Origin: Rhizomys pruinosus
Taxonomy: Eukaryota; Chordata; Mammalia; Rodentia; Spalacidae
Direction: 5' to 3'
NCBI GenBank assembly: GCA_009823505.1
Contig: VZQC01009570.1
Span: 160,227 to 224,226 of the forward strand
Length of the DNA stretch: 64,000 nt
The position numbers and the translations under genes were made by a program. The notes beneath the pieces were generated by a model. The model was not told where the DNA came from and did not search any database. It saw only the letters and a list, made by a program, of their open reading frames with translations. This document shows, one piece after another, positions 1 through 11,742 of this stretch (position 1 is the stretch's first letter; every line of letters begins with the position of its first letter).

Positions 1-376
1 CTTAGCAGGGTAAGGTAAGCTCTACATAGTCCTGTCTAGGTACAATGATAACATGTCAGGTAAATACCACCAGATGGCCATAGGTGCTTATTTGAGAGTC
101 TGGGCTCAGTAGTAAAGGGTTCTCAGTAAGGCTAAGTGGAAAGCAGAAACTTGAAGATTCCCAAAGCCATGAAGAGCAATGGTAAAAGGAGATGCAGGAA
201 GAGGACTTTAATAAGTGTCTGCAAGATCCCAAACCATAAGACTGAACATCAATGTTCAATGCCTAATAACAAACACAAGCAACAAAATAAAGAAAGCAAT
301 AGACAAAGAGGTGGTGAGCAGCTGGAATCACTGCCCACCACACAAGATATTTAACAAGGATAAAATTCAAGATACA
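1..376. other. single-copy DNA, nothing recognised
   Basis: No repeat family or coding signal is seen. The short open frames on both strands lack any domain and run into the adjacent B1, so I do not regard them as genes. Confidence 0.6.
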
Positions 377-529
377 GGCTGGGCATGGTGGCCCATGCCT
401 TTAATCCCAGCACTCAGGAGGCAGAGGCAGGCAGATCTCTGTGAGTTCAAGGCCAGCCTGGTCTACATAATGAGCTCCAGGCCAGCTGGGACTAAAGGGG
501 GACCCTGTCTCAAAAAGACCAAAAAAAAT
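377..529 (+). mobile_element. B1 SINE, full length
   Basis: A 7SL-derived head (ggctgggcatggtggc) is followed by the B1 body and an A-rich tail. It is flanked by the target-site duplication TTCAAGATACAG (366-377 and 530-541), so it is an intact retroposition event. It belongs to the variant with 'gagctccaggccagctgggactaaag', also seen at 58 kb and 59 kb. Confidence 0.95.
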
Positions 530-869
530 TTCAAGATACAGACTAGGGTTCTAGAATATTAATTAGATAAAAGCTGAGGGAGACCTAGTTTAGAAACAAG
601 ACTAAGACCTGGGGGCTTTCACTGAGAGGGAGTTCAATCTCAGCCAAAAGGGGGATGACGGATGCCAAGGTCTGTAGGACAAAGCCAGGCTCTGGGTCAT
701 CGTTGCATTTTGTATCCTACATTTCCAATAGGAAAATGGCAAACCAAACTACAGTGGCAAGGAGTGAAGAAATCATGATACCTCGCAGTGACTGAAGAAC
801 GAGGATGAGGGAAATTTCTTAGTAACTATCATGATCACAGTGGTGACTAACAATCTATATAACTAACAA

Positions 870-1030
870 TTTCTATATACCCTAATCTCACTGAGTCCTC
901 CCAAAGACTCTGCAAAATCCACAAAGTATTTATTCCTATTCAGAGAGGAAGCACCTGAGGCTTAAGAGGTCTGGGGTCAGTCACTCAGGTTCACTAAATA
1001 AGAAGCCAACCTCTGGTGTCGGGGCTCTGC
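870..1030 (+). repeat. MIR-like ancient SINE fragment
   Basis: The order of motifs (ctcactgagtcctcccaaagactctg, a tattcctattcagagaggaag stretch, gtcactcaggttcac, then a degenerate tail) follows the MIR core. It is strongly diverged, so this is a recognition by eye only. Confidence 0.4.
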
Positions 1031-1511
1031 TTTCCTGCTTCCTCCTCCAGTGGCATTAAACTATGTGGCACAAGAGATTGGAAAGGCTTCAGTATGTTGA
1101 GTGAGAAGGCCCATCTTTCCTTGTGGTGCACCAGTATACTTGACATCTTCACACAAATCTGTTTCCAATGGCTTCAGCCAACACCGTACCACTAGTGACT
1201 GAGCAGATGGTTTAGCATCAGTGGGCTATCCGGCCTCACAAGTTACAGTGCTACGTTTCAGCCTTCTTGAGTGACTCCACTAGCCTGATCAGTCTTATAG
1301 CCTACCAGTGTCTGAGTCTATTGGCTGGGTTGTATTTTTACTCCATTGAGCTGTTTGAGCGCCCAGAACTACTGGCAGGATGCCTTCGGGTTATACAATC
1401 ATGACACTCCTCCCACTTAGAGATCTCTGGGTAAATCCCAAATCTCAAAAGTCCCACATGAAAGTCAAAGATCTGTTTCCACCATGCACCCACCACACAT
1501 ACAAACTAAAG
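1031..1511. other. single-copy DNA, nothing recognised
   Basis: No repeat, RNA gene or plausible exon was recognised in this stretch. Confidence 0.5.
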
Positions 1512-1641
1512 GAGTGAGTGAATGGAGAGGCATGTATCAAACACCATTCACAAAAGAGTGAGCGAGTGGAGAGGCAGGTATCAGATACCATTCACAAAAG
1601 AGTGAGTGAATGGAGAGGCAGGTATCAGACACCATTCACAA
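1512..1641. repeat. 44-bp minisatellite, about 3 copies
   Basis: Three head-to-tail units start at 1512, 1556 and 1600. Each begins gagtgag(t/c)ga(a/g)tggagaggca and ends ccattcacaa(aa). The period is exactly 44 bp, with a few substitutions between units. Confidence 0.95.
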
Positions 1642-1866
1642 GTACATAAAGCTTACTAGAAAATGACTCTGCCCATACTATTTGAAATGCATTTTGGAAA
1701 CACTTCGTTAAAGTATATGTAAAAAAATTCTATAACTGTAAAGAATAATTCAGTGTGCCAAGCAATCCATGAACTCAAAGAAAAACTCACTATTATCTGG
1801 GGGCCAAGTAAGGCATGGCAGAAAGAGAACCGCCTCATCAGAAACGTATCCACATGACTGTCGAAT

Positions 1867-1940
1867 ACTCACCAGAATTCAGAGGGAAGCAAAGCTTCTT
1901 AAGTGACAGTAAAGTGAGTATCTCTCTCAAAATCTATTGT
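1867..1940 (+). repeat. left arm of a 74-bp inverted repeat
   Basis: The stretch from actcaccagaattcag to aaaatctattgt is the reverse complement of 4140-4213, with two mismatches seen by eye. The arms lie 2.2 kb apart and belong to no repeat family I know. Confidence 0.95.
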
Positions 1941-2040
1941 ATTCCAAAACATCCATCACAGTGTTCAAGGAAATCCTGAGCACTTTGGTTTAAAGGGTCA
2001 TCAGATATTTAGAACTGCAAATAAAGTAACAGAATAAAAG

Positions 2041-2428
2041 CTAAAGATGTGGCTCACTTGGTAGAGTGTTTGCCTAGTATTGGATTGATACACAGTATTG
2101 CATGTATGTACTATATTGACCAGTTGTGGTAATGTGTGGCTGTAATTCAAGCACTCAGGAAGCAGAGGCAGAACAGAGGGTGACTTTAAAATCATCATGA
2201 AACTTCCAGTGTGGTGGCCCATGCAGTTAATCCCAGCACTTGGTAGGTAGATGCTACTATGAGATCGAGGCCAGCCTAGTCTACATAACAAGTTGCAGGC
2301 AAGATGGGGCTACAAGAAGACTCTGTCTCCCCACCCCCCCGCAAAAAATAGTCAACTAGATTATACAAAGAGTTAGAAACCAGCCTGATATACATGAAAA
2401 ACTGTCTCAATAAACCAAAAAAAATTAA
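2041..2428 (+). mobile_element. B4-type SINE (ID head plus B1-like body), interrupted
   Basis: An ID-like head (gctcacttggtagagtgtttgcctag) is followed by a diverged B1-like part (gtggctgtaattcaagcactcagg). The missing end (aaaccagcctgatatacatg, aaactgtctcaataaacc) resumes after 2370. That split suggests a B4 broken by the B1 at 2206-2350. Confidence 0.7.
2206..2350 (+). mobile_element. B1 SINE nested in B4
   Basis: A diverged B1 body runs from gtgtggtggcccatgcagtt through gaggccagcctagtctacat to actctgtctcc and a C/A-rich tail. It separates the two parts of the B4 around it. Confidence 0.75.
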
Positions 2429-3915
2429 AATATTCAACTTCTCTGTGAACCAAAAATTTTCAATTCTAACTGCACAGTAAAATCAGAGATGTTTTTGGTT
2501 GGGGGGGTTTGTTTCATCATTTGGCCAAGGCCAGACCCATGAAATTTTTATGAAATATATGTGGATGAGGTCTGAGGATGAATTATTTTTACTATTAACT
2601 CTAGAGTTAATTTTCTTTTTTTCTTACCTAAAATTTTAGTTAAATTTTCAATTTCTTCTGACAGGCTTTGAATTTTTAGTAAATACTGTTGATGGGCATA
2701 AGCCGGTGAGATCCGAAAGCAATTTCTTTGTCTCTCGTAATCCGTTATCAGCTATTCCTCCTACTACAGTTTGAGTAAATCCAGAATGCTTGGGATCATA
2801 AGTGTTTTAAGTTTAAGGTTTTCCTCAGAAGTCAGAATGAGGTATTTCTTGGAATGGAAGCCAAGTCTAATTATGAAATTAATTTGTTTTATACATATAT
2901 TATATGTGTAGCCTGAAGGTATTTCATGTATTTTAAGCAATTTAGTGTGATTCTTTATTATACTTGTCATATAGGGTCACACATATGGAGTTTGGACTTG
3001 TGGCATCTTGTTACGGGTTAAAAGTATTTCAGATTTCCAATTTTGTTTCTATAAAGGATAGTTATCCTGTACAGACTTGGCTACAGTACAAACGGAAGAC
3101 ACTGTGTCCATTTTTCCTGAAGCAAATGTGTCTGCATTCATTTCCAGACCAGAGGACCAGAACCAAGCCTGATGGTCCCCAGGACACGCGTGGCCATTGC
3201 CAGCTTGAAATCCAAGCAGCTGTGGTTGCTCAAAGGAGACTCACGCAACATTGAGCCCACTAGCATTGTCTCATGGAGGAAAGGGGGGCTTATAAGGCAG
3301 CACCCTAGATGCATGAAACCTCTCCCTCCCTGCAGATATAGCAGGTAACAGTTTGTGAAGAATGGAGACTTTTCTTCAATGGTACAGTTACAGTTAAGTT
3401 GCTCATGATCTTGTAGATAACCCCAGTTAAACCTGTTGGTTCATCAAGCCCCGATTAGGTGGAATCATTTCTCTGGCCTATTCTTGAGGTAAGCACATGT
3501 GTTCTCATCTGCCCTGGAAAAGACAGCATGCCAATGCCACATCTGGAAGAGGGATAGAATATTCTGACCAGAAACTGTTCTCATGTTCACCATGCTCCTA
3601 CATACCTGCCTTGGAAAAATGCCTCTCTCCTGTAATGTTCAGGTATGAAAGAAGTTAATCATAGCCTTTTAGTGCACCTTAAATCTATTGAAACAAACTT
3701 CACCCTATTTCCTGCACCCAATCATCATGGGCACCAGGAGAAATAAACTGTAGGATTGGACTAGTGGGCCTATGGTAAACATATTAACAGAGACTGGCCA
3801 TTCAGAATTTGAGTTAAGAGTGGCCGGAAGTGTCACACCAAACAAATGACAAAAAGTTCATTTGGGTTGCCCGTTTCTTTACTTGGAATGGTTGGCTTTT
3901 ACAATTTTTTCTGAT
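2429..3915. other. AT-rich single-copy DNA, nothing recognised
   Basis: The stretch is long and AT-rich, with short open frames only (the longest is about 96 codons at 2964-3254). None shows a signal peptide, domain or repeated motif. An old diverged repeat may be hidden here, but I cannot name one. Confidence 0.5.
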
Positions 3916-4125
3916 TTATTTATTTTTTAATTTTACGTGTACACATGTATTGTCTGCATGTGTGTAAATACACCCTTATCATGCAGTACCCAAGAAGGGC
4001 AGAAGAGGGCATTGGGATCCCCTGGAACTGGAGTTACTGAATGCTATGAGCCACTATGGGTGCTGGGATTCAAACCCTGGTCTTCTGCAAGAACAGAGAG
4101 CGCTCTGAGCCATCTCTCCAGCCCC
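3916..4125 (-). mobile_element. B2-family SINE, diverged
   Basis: Read on the minus strand it starts with ggggctggagagatggctcag and ends in the A/T-rich tail near 3916. The tRNA-derived head and the 'cccctggaactggagtta' block are present. The body carries many substitutions, so the copy is old. Confidence 0.85.
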
Positions 4126-4139
4126 AGAATGGTAAGAAC

Positions 4140-4213
4140 ACAATAGATTTTGAGAGAGATACTCACTTTACTGTCACTTAAGAAGCTTGGCTTCCGTCTG
4201 AATTCTGGTGAGT
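4140..4213 (-). repeat. right arm of a 74-bp inverted repeat
   Basis: This is the reverse complement of 1867-1940. It begins 15 bp outside the B2 that ends at 4125. Confidence 0.95.
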
Positions 4214-4540
4214 CCACATCAATGGTTTTTAAGTTGATGAAGAAACAAAGTTAAACTTGGTTTCCCTGAGAATTAAGTTCTTAGTCATTGAAATTATTCA
4301 TTGTCTATTTGGGGCTAGATCATTTCTATACACTGTGGACATGGCTACTGTTGCCAAGGAGCTTACATCCCAGCAAAGTGGAGATGGAAGCTAAATAATA
4401 ACATAACAGCAGTTTAAGGGCTATAGAAGGGAGGACTTGTGTGGCTCCCCATGGAAATCAGAGAATGGCTCCTGGTGGAGACGGTAACTTCATCAGGTCT
4501 GAGAACCAAACCTGTTGGAATGGTCTTAATAACGTGTTTT
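4214..4540. other. single-copy DNA, nothing recognised
   Basis: No repeat, RNA gene or exon was recognised. Confidence 0.5.
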
Positions 4541-4764
4541 TTTTGTTTGTTTGTTTGTTTTTTTATGTGTATGAGTGTACTGTCTGCATGTAGGCTGGTG
4601 CACCCATGTCGTGCAATGCCGCGGAGGTCAGAAGAGGGCATCAGATTCCCCTGGAACTGGAGCTAAAGACAGTTCTTAGCCTCCATGTGGGTGCTAGGAA
4701 TCAAACCCGGGTCCTTTGCAAGAGCAGTCTGTGCTCTAAACCGCTGAGCCATCTCTCCAGCCCC
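4541..4764 (-). mobile_element. B2 SINE
   Basis: This is a well-preserved B2 on the minus strand: head ggggctggagagatggctcag near 4764, B-box region 'gggtttgattcc', body, and a tail rich in T on the plus strand (gtttgtttgtttgttttttta). Confidence 0.95.
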
Positions 4765-6085
4765 AACATGGTTTTCTCTATATGAATGTCCTCTGTAATG
4801 GGGTGACTTGGTTGAGTCTCTAACAAAAAATATGACATAGGCAACAAATGGGAAATGCTATGAGAAAGAGACAAGACAGTTTACCTGGTGAAGATGAATA
4901 GCAACTAGGCCTGCCCCCTTTTCTGTACTTTGCATCATTATCACCAAAGAAAGAAACCCCTCTCTAGAATTATTGTCTGCTTTTGACAGGAGAGACCAGG
5001 AGAAGAGGAAAAGGGAACACAGCTTGTGAGCAACGCAAAGAGTCAGAGAGAAAGACCACTGAATTCAATTTGAATCCGAGGGGAGTGACAAGACAATAAA
5101 TACATTGAAGGAAACAAACTCCATGAGTTCTATTTCCCGACTTGTACTAAGATTTGGGCTCAGTGTTCTCTAAGGCCCCTCCCAGCTCTGGTGCTTTCAA
5201 ATCTTTCACTTGCTCAAGGTAAGAGAGGCACAGAACAAAAAATATCATGGAGCCAGTGAGCAAGGTCACCTGTCATCTCATTGTAGCTGCTCACCCTCAG
5301 GGCCTCATACTCTGCAGACTGAAGGTTGACAGTCCCCTCTTCCACTATGGTAAGGAAGCAGCAGCCTTTAAGGTTTGGAGCAGAAAGACATGTGAAAGGC
5401 ACACAGTAACAAAAATCTTACATTACTTGCTTTGATTATGAGGGCATTCTTTTAAACAAGAAAAAGGCTGCCCTTTTTCAACTATAAGCAGCTGCTTCTC
5501 TGTACAATGCATGGGCCATTCAACATGCCCATGAATCAGAGATCAAATATTTTCTTTCTTCCTCAACATAAGTCTCTCTGTGGGAAAGGAGAATCTAGTA
5601 TCAATAACAGCATTAGAAAGGAACTACCCTTCAACACAGCTAAGCTATAATTCCAGCCTGCCAATCAAGACACAAGCAACTCCAAACCCCACAGCCATTA
5701 CTGTCTACCTCTTTCCCTTTGAAGGACCCTTTGATTTCTTTCTCTTTTCATCTTCTTTGGCTTTGCAAGCCAACCCTGAACATGGTGGTGACACTCCAGA
5801 GTTCATTAGGAGTTTGCCTCTTGTTAAGCCTCACTCAGCAAAGGATTGCTAGTAATAGGACCAAAATAAATCTTCTCAGATTTAACTCCTCTCTCCCACA
5901 AAGCTGCCATCCTTGGCTGCACCACTGTTGCCACCATTTAAGGGAAAGTGGCCTCATACCACCCTCTGGCACTCAAGGAGCAAGCCACCCACAATTGCAC
6001 ACGCTTTGGTCATCTAGAAGTGCTGACCAGGATGTGGTTCAGTCTCAATGAGTGGGTCCCAGCAGGTACTTTTTATTTCATTAAT
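4765..6085. other. single-copy DNA, nothing recognised
   Basis: Several overlapping open frames of 60-110 codons lie at 5.2-6.1 kb on both strands. None has a recognisable domain, and the frames disagree with one another, so I do not call a gene. Confidence 0.5.
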
Positions 6086-6089
6086 TTCC

Positions 6090-6440
6090 TCCCATTTACT
6101 AGACAAGGTTCCCTCCAATCCCAGAAACGCCTGTGCTCACAGAGTTCCTCCTGCTTAGAATAGCTTTCCCACCTGACCCAGCTCGAATATCACCTCCTCT
6201 AGGCAGCCTTTCCTGGCCGTCTCCCCTCCCATGTAGAAGTGATCCTCCTTTCCTTGGTGCACATGGCATGCTTTGTTCTTGCCGCTATCGTGGCGCTTAA
6301 CTACACCGCATTAGAGTCAGGTGGGGATTTGTTCTGGCACCATAGAGAGACTGTAAGTTTCTTAAAGACATGGGCTTGAGCTGGTATTGGAATCCTTAGC
6401 CATGAGCCCAGTCCTTGACAATTTAGGAAACATCAACTGA
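6090..6440 (+). repeat. L2 3' fragment
   Basis: The run 'cacctcctctaggcagcctttcctgg' followed by 'gactgtaagtttcttaaagacatggg' and 'catcaactgaatggg' follows the 3' end of mammalian L2 in order. The copy is diverged and inactive. Confidence 0.65.
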
Positions 6441-7286
6441 ATGGGAAGTAAATACAGCCTTCCATAGTCGAGTTGCAAAGCCATCTTTTCCAGCCTTAAA
6501 AATCTCTGATGGGGAAAATAAAATATGGTCCGATAGACACGCTAGTTTGGGGACTAGGAAAGTACTTATTGTAGCCAAGCCTGACTGGTACAGAAATTCC
6601 TTTTGCTAAATTCTTCACATGGTCTTCAATCAAGCTCAACCACTGGTTGATAAAAGTAGACTAATTTGATGTGTCGGCAGACAGCAGGCTGAGTGGCCAG
6701 CAGCTTTCAAGTGAGGGCTACATGCTTAAGAACAGCCCAGCAAGTTGGGGGCAGGGGGAAAAGAGGAAGAAGGCAGCCTGATTTATTTTGAATCAGGCAA
6801 TTCACTTGCATAAAAGCAAACTGGAACCCTTGGCAGAGTCATTCAGCAGTATCAAAGATCTATAGTCACTGCAGCCTGGTAGGGGGAATGTCACTAGTTA
6901 CAGTTGCTTGGCTGTAAAGAAAATACCCTCTGGAACGAAGCATTTTCATTTGAAGTGCTTCTATCAGGAGCAGCTGACAAATGTTTCAAGGAAACTGGCA
7001 GTGTTAAGAGAAAGCTCTATACCAATACGAAAGGGGCTTTGAAAAGAGCTAATGAAGTTTCAACGTGCAGCTTTGAACATAAGCTATGCTCATTTTGGAT
7101 ACTGGTCAGTATGTTTCAGAAACAAAGCAAATTGACCAGGATGAAGGATTAAGAGGACACATCCACGCCCCCTCCCAACTCCCTTCTTGAAGTTTCCTGT
7201 AGAGCTCCCAGAGCCAGCAGCCTCTTCTCAATCAGTCTCCCACAGCAGTCTATGGGCACCAGGCCTTATCTCCGAACTGGATATGC
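6441..7286. other. single-copy DNA, nothing recognised
   Basis: It includes an open frame of 82 codons (6904-7152) with no recognisable domain. Its base composition differs little from the surroundings, and I do not call it a gene. Confidence 0.5.
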
Positions 7287-7400
7287 TCCAGTTGGGACAT
7301 ATGTTCTTGTAATACACTGCTCTAATTCCAGGGCCTGGAACAGGGCCATGAACCCTTTAGGTGCTCAGTAATGTTGGTTGACTTGAATTTCTGAAAGAAG
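7287..7400 (+). repeat. L2 3' end fragment
   Basis: The sequence 'cagggcctggaacagggcc' followed by 'ggtgctcagtaatgttggttgacttgaat' matches the terminal block of L2 in order. Confidence 0.6.
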
Positions 7401-7440
7401 TACTTGGGATTTTATTTAGAAGTGAAAGATGCCAATCAAG

Positions 7441-7452
7441 AAAAAAAAAAGG

Positions 7453-7489
<37 letters not shown>

Positions 7490-7495
7490 AAAAGC
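7441..7495 (+). repeat. poly(A) tract
   Basis: More than 40 almost uninterrupted A residues. I see no recognisable SINE or L1 directly 5' of it, so the tract is either an orphan tail or a plain homopolymer. Confidence 0.95.
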
Positions 7496-8939
7496 CAAGG
7501 AAACCTCATGAGCCACTTCTCCTGGGTGGTATCGTTCCAACAGGAAATGGGGTAAGTGAACAAGTAAACCAAAAGCCACAATCTATTTTTAAAAGCACAA
7601 CAGTGTGTGGGCTGTACAGTAGTGCTACTCGCTTTGTTTTCATCTACAGACATCTGTTTGGGGTTTCTTTGGCTCCAGTACTTTGCTTCTGTGGTGTAAT
7701 GGGTAAGCAGACAGGGAATGGGTAGAAAAACATGGATGTATGTGTGTGGTTTCCCCAAATAAGCATAATACTGTCTGCAGAAGCTAGGTGTTGTGGGAAT
7801 ATTGTGATTTATCAAGGACTTAACAAAAATCCTTTGTCCTGAAATCCCCACTATCAGCCTACACCTGGTACCTAAAATTACACTGTCAGCGTATCAAGAG
7901 GTTGGCTTAGATTTAAACCTAAGGTTAGAGGCTTAATATATAGCTCTTAAATTTGAGCTCAGCAGTGGTTAGGAATAAGCCACAAACATCAGTCTGGGTG
8001 ATCTTTTATTACATAGCACTTTTGATAGCAGGACAACAATATTCAAGCATTCCAGGGAAAGGATGGTAGATTGACCACACGATAAGCTCTTTTGCACAGG
8101 CCCTAATCCAAAAGAAGCAAAGAGTCAAATCCCAGGCACTTAAGTCCTTAAAGAGCAAGCTAGATGCAGATTTTGCAGGCCAAGAATTTGTTTTGGAACG
8201 CCTCTACCTGGTTTCTTAATCTACAATCTAGTCACCCACACCTCAGGCTAACCTGTTGGTACACAAAGAAGGCTGGAGGACAGCTGCCATTCTGGATTCA
8301 CCTCCACCCCCTTAGGAGCAGTGTGTTCCCTAGGTGGGGAAGCCTGGTTTCCGGTGGCAACAGCTGCTTTAGCCCCCGCTCTATCCCCCGCTTTTCAATG
8401 AGGTCATCTGGTCTTCAGCTCCACAATGAAAAAAAAGAGGAAAGAGAAGGCCTCTCTGGTTATGATTGTTATTAAAACAGAACTCCATCAGTGCATACTT
8501 GAGAGAGAGAGCACATGGAAAGGGAGCTGCATGCTGTTCCCCATTTTCAGGACTGCCCCCCCACCCCAGGTCCCTGAGTGCAAAGCCCAGACAGGGGTCA
8601 CTACTCATTGCAATGAAAAGAGGAAAGTAGGAATAAGCTTCCAAATTGCGTCCCTCTGAAAATTCTTTCTTAAGGAAACTCCCTTCTTCCTGTGGTCTAC
8701 AAAAGGTGAGGATAAGAAATGTCATTCTTCTGGGGAAAATAAGCACTTTCCATGACGCCGCTTCCAGGACTCCCCCAAAAGATGCTTATGTTCCGGAGCC
8801 AATTTTCATGTGTTGCCTACTGCAACCAAAGTCTCCAGAGTCATTCCAAAGACAGTCACAGCAGAATTTTCCCACCCTAGCCCCATGCTGAAGAGCTTCA
8901 CTGATGAAGGCTGACATCAGTAGGCATCTTTCTACTGGC
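7496..8939. other. single-copy DNA, nothing recognised
   Basis: Overlapping open frames of 80-165 codons on both strands exist here. The longest (minus, 7357-7851) runs through the poly(A) tract as poly-Phe, so its length is an artefact. No exon-like feature is recognised. Confidence 0.5.
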
Positions 8940-9090
8940 AGGCCCCAGGCCGAGTTCAGTAGTTCCTATAATCTCAGAGCAACTCTGTTCTGGCATGAAA
9001 CTGAGATTCTGTGATGGCTATCTGACTTACCCAAATTACACCAGTATCAGACCCAAGGCCAAAAACTTGGGCTCCAAACCCAAGACTGTC
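8940..9090 (+). repeat. MIR-like ancient SINE fragment
   Basis: The stretch 'gaaactgagattctg...tgacttacccaaattacac...agacccaaggcc' follows the MIR core and 3' part. It is diverged and recognised by eye. Confidence 0.45.
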
Positions 9091-9693
9091 TGAAGCCACA
9101 GCCAATGCCTGCATATGAAACCATAGACAGTCTTTCTCTGGCTTTGACTTTCTAGTATTTATCCTGCTAAACCCCCAGTGGCAGAGCAAGCTATTAAAAG
9201 ACAGACAGTGGATTCATCCACTTACTCCAGTGGGAATCAATCTGCCCGACTTTGAAGGCTCTTCTTACAGAGATGTTCATCAGAGAGCAGAAGGTGCATT
9301 CTGTGAGTTAGTGTCACTGTCAAGTATTCCCCGGATTTCAACTCCCCTCCAAACAAATCTTCCTGCCAAAGACAAGTTCGCCCAGTATTGTTCTTTCATC
9401 GGTGCAGTTTCACCTGAGGGAATAAGGTGAAAGCAGCGTGTCTCCTCGGCATTCAGGCATGGGCTGGCAGCCTCGATCCTCAACTAACAAGGTGGAGGTA
9501 GAGGAAAGGGCTGAAGTACTGTTCTATACCTATGACATCCTGTCATAAATAGATGCTGATCCTTTCTTGTCAGTATTGATTTGAAAGGCGGCAAGAGAGC
9601 AACAGGAAGAGCTGCTTGGATGTTATCAGCCTCTGGGACACAGGTGCAGGCAACAGACAGCTCTTTTCTGCCAGGAGATTTCACAATAACCAG
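9091..9693. other. single-copy DNA, nothing recognised
   Basis: No repeat family or exon is evident between the MIR fragment and the CCTG/CTTC tract. Confidence 0.5.
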
Positions 9694-9861
9694 CCTGCCT
9701 GCCTGCCTGCCTGCCTTCCTTCCTTCCTTCCTTCCTTCCTTCCTTCCTTCCTTCCTTCCTTCCTTCCTTCCTTCCTTCCTTCCTTCCTTCCTTCCTTCCT
9801 TCCTTCCTTCCTTCCTTCCTCCCTCCCTCCCTCCCTCCCTCCCTTCCTTCCTTCCTTCCTT
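9694..9861. repeat. compound (CCTG)n(CTTC)n(CCCT)n(CTTC)n microsatellite
   Basis: About 168 bp of strict pyrimidine/purine tetranucleotide repeat. It starts as CCTG, changes to CTTC for about 100 bp, then to CCCT, and returns to CTTC. It produces long spurious open frames on both strands. Confidence 0.98.
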
Positions 9862-10162
9862 GACAGGGTGTATACAAATACAAAGCAGGAGGGCTACCTG
9901 GGCAGTGTACACAGATCTTCAGAAAACTAAACGCGTTAGGAGTTTGTTTTCCATTGTGAACATAGGGCCACAAGTAAGGTGAGGCTAGTGAGGTACTTAC
10001 CTGGATTATAAAAAATAAGGGAGCACAAAGACAGTCATCAAAATACTTATCAAAACAAATTTCATCGTTTATGATTATTTCATAAACTAATTTGCGGTTT
10101 GTAGAAAAAATTGGAAGGTAGAACAGAAAGTTTTCATATATTTCGAATCAGGTTTCTTTTAT
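9862..10162. other. single-copy DNA, nothing recognised
   Basis: No feature is recognised. Confidence 0.5.
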
Positions 10163-10357
10163 TGTTTGTATTTTTGTGATGGGGTCTCATCATGTAGCCC
10201 AGCCTACTCATAATTCACAAACCTGTTGCCCTCATCTCCTCAGTGCTGCTAGGATATCACCATTTCAAAAAAAGTAAATTTTTATTGCTCTTAATCTAAA
10301 CTTGGGCCTTCTTCATATTTGACGAGCACTGTACCATTGACCTACGTCCTGGCATTT
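10163..10357 (-). mobile_element. B4/B1-like SINE, diverged
   Basis: On the plus strand it reads 'gatggggtctcatcatgtagcccagcctactc' and, further on, 'gtaccattgacctac'. This is the reverse of a B1-like body and an ID-like head. It is strongly diverged. Confidence 0.6.
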
Positions 10358-10467
10358 TAGCTTCCCCCATTGTGAACATCTTAGATTAGTAAGTACATTT
10401 GTCCCAATTTATGAGCTACTAGCAGTATGTTATTTTAACTACAATCTATACTTTACTCAAATTTTCT

Positions 10468-10701
10468 TTTTTTACATTTTTTAAATTTTATTTATTTTTT
10501 TATGTGTATGAATGTACTGTCTGCATGTAGGTTTGTGCACCCATGTTGTGCAATGCCGCCGAGGTCAGAAGAGGGTATCAGATTCCCCTGGAACTGGAGT
10601 TAAAGATGGTTCTCAGCCGCTATGTGGGTGCTGGGGATCGAACCCGGGTCCTCTGCAAGAGCAGTCGGCACTCTTAACCACTAGGCCATCTCTCCAGCCC
10701 C
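10468..10701 (-). mobile_element. B2 SINE with target-site duplication
   Basis: A complete minus-strand B2 flanked by CAAATTTTCT at 10458-10467 and 10702-10711. It is little diverged from the other B2 copies here and lacks the internal 17-bp duplication described in the findings. Confidence 0.95.
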
Positions 10702-10711
10702 CAAATTTTCT

Positions 10712-11445
10712 TAGTTTTCACTTTTGTCCATTTAGCTGTCACATCTCCTTAGCCTCGACTTGGTTGCAACTGTTTCTCAGATATTCCTAGTTTTCAATGA
10801 CCTTGACATTCATGAAGAGTTATTGGACAGAATATGCCTCTGCCAGAATTTTTCTGACCTTTAGCTCATTAACATGAATTCTGACTGATGATATTGGCCT
10901 TGAGCACCTGGCTGAGGTATTGTTTGGTAGGTACTATTTTCTCCTCCTTTTCCTCTACCATACTCATTACAGGAAAGTCACTAACCACAGCTCATACTTA
11001 AGGAAAAATGAGTTGTGCTCCATATCTATGAGGGCGACATATCTGCACAAATTACTTGGAATTGTTGTCTCCAGAGTTCTCTCAGCTCACTCATTTATTC
11101 AGTCATTTAACTATACTGACATGGATTCTTGGCAAGGCAGCTTATCCTTTAGATAACTGGGTTGTACACAATAATACTACCTATTGATTTCTCAAAATTT
11201 CCAGCTTTGCTCACCGATGGTATATCACTTCAATCTTTTGCTTTTGCCTTTGTTTGTTGAGTACCACTTTCTTATTCTCTGGTACTACAGGATGTTTACA
11301 TTATTTCCAGGTCCAATCTTAGAAGCAACCATTTCTCTAAGGAGCTTGGTACTTTTATTAAATACTGGCAATAGAAACTATGATCTGAGTACTAATTGAA
11401 TAAACAATGTCATAATGCAATGTTAAAAAAAAATCTCAAACCCCG
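10712..11445. other. single-copy DNA, nothing recognised
   Basis: Short open frames only, with no domain or repeat family recognised. Confidence 0.5.
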
Positions 11446-11525
11446 GTCAGAGAGATGATTCAGCATAAGGCTGATAGTCTGAGTTGCGTGCCCAGATCCC
11501 AAGTTAGAAAGAGAGAACTGATTTT

Positions 11526-11677
11526 CTTTTTTTTTTTCTTTTCGAGACAGGGTCTCCCTGTAGCCCCAGCTGTCCTGGAACTCACTCTGTAGACCAGGCT
11601 GGCCTTGAACTCCCAAAGATCTGCCTGCCTCTGCCTCCCGAGTGCTAGGATTAAAGGCGTGTGCCACCACCCCCTGC
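11526..11677 (-). mobile_element. B1 SINE
   Basis: A minus-strand B1 with a poly(T) tail on the left. The target-site duplication AGAACTGATTTTC / AGAACTGACTTTC (about 11514-11526 and 11678-11690) has one difference. Confidence 0.95.
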
Positions 11678-11741
11678 AGAACTGACTTTCAAAAGTTATC
11701 CTCTGACCTGGATACATGTCATGATATACATGTCCGTTCGT

Positions 11742-11742
<1 letters not shown>

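Noticed and set aside
1512..1641. Short direct repeats as a CRISPR array
   Set aside because: The units are contiguous without distinct spacers and the sequence is from a rodent genome; it is a minisatellite.
7357..7851. 164-codon minus-strand frame
   Set aside because: It reads through the poly(A) tract as poly-Phe; the rest shows no domain.
9484..9982. Long open frames on both strands rich in Lys-Glu-Gly-Arg or Leu-Pro-Ser-Phe
   Set aside because: They are translations of the CTTC/CCCT microsatellite, which has no stop codons in several frames.
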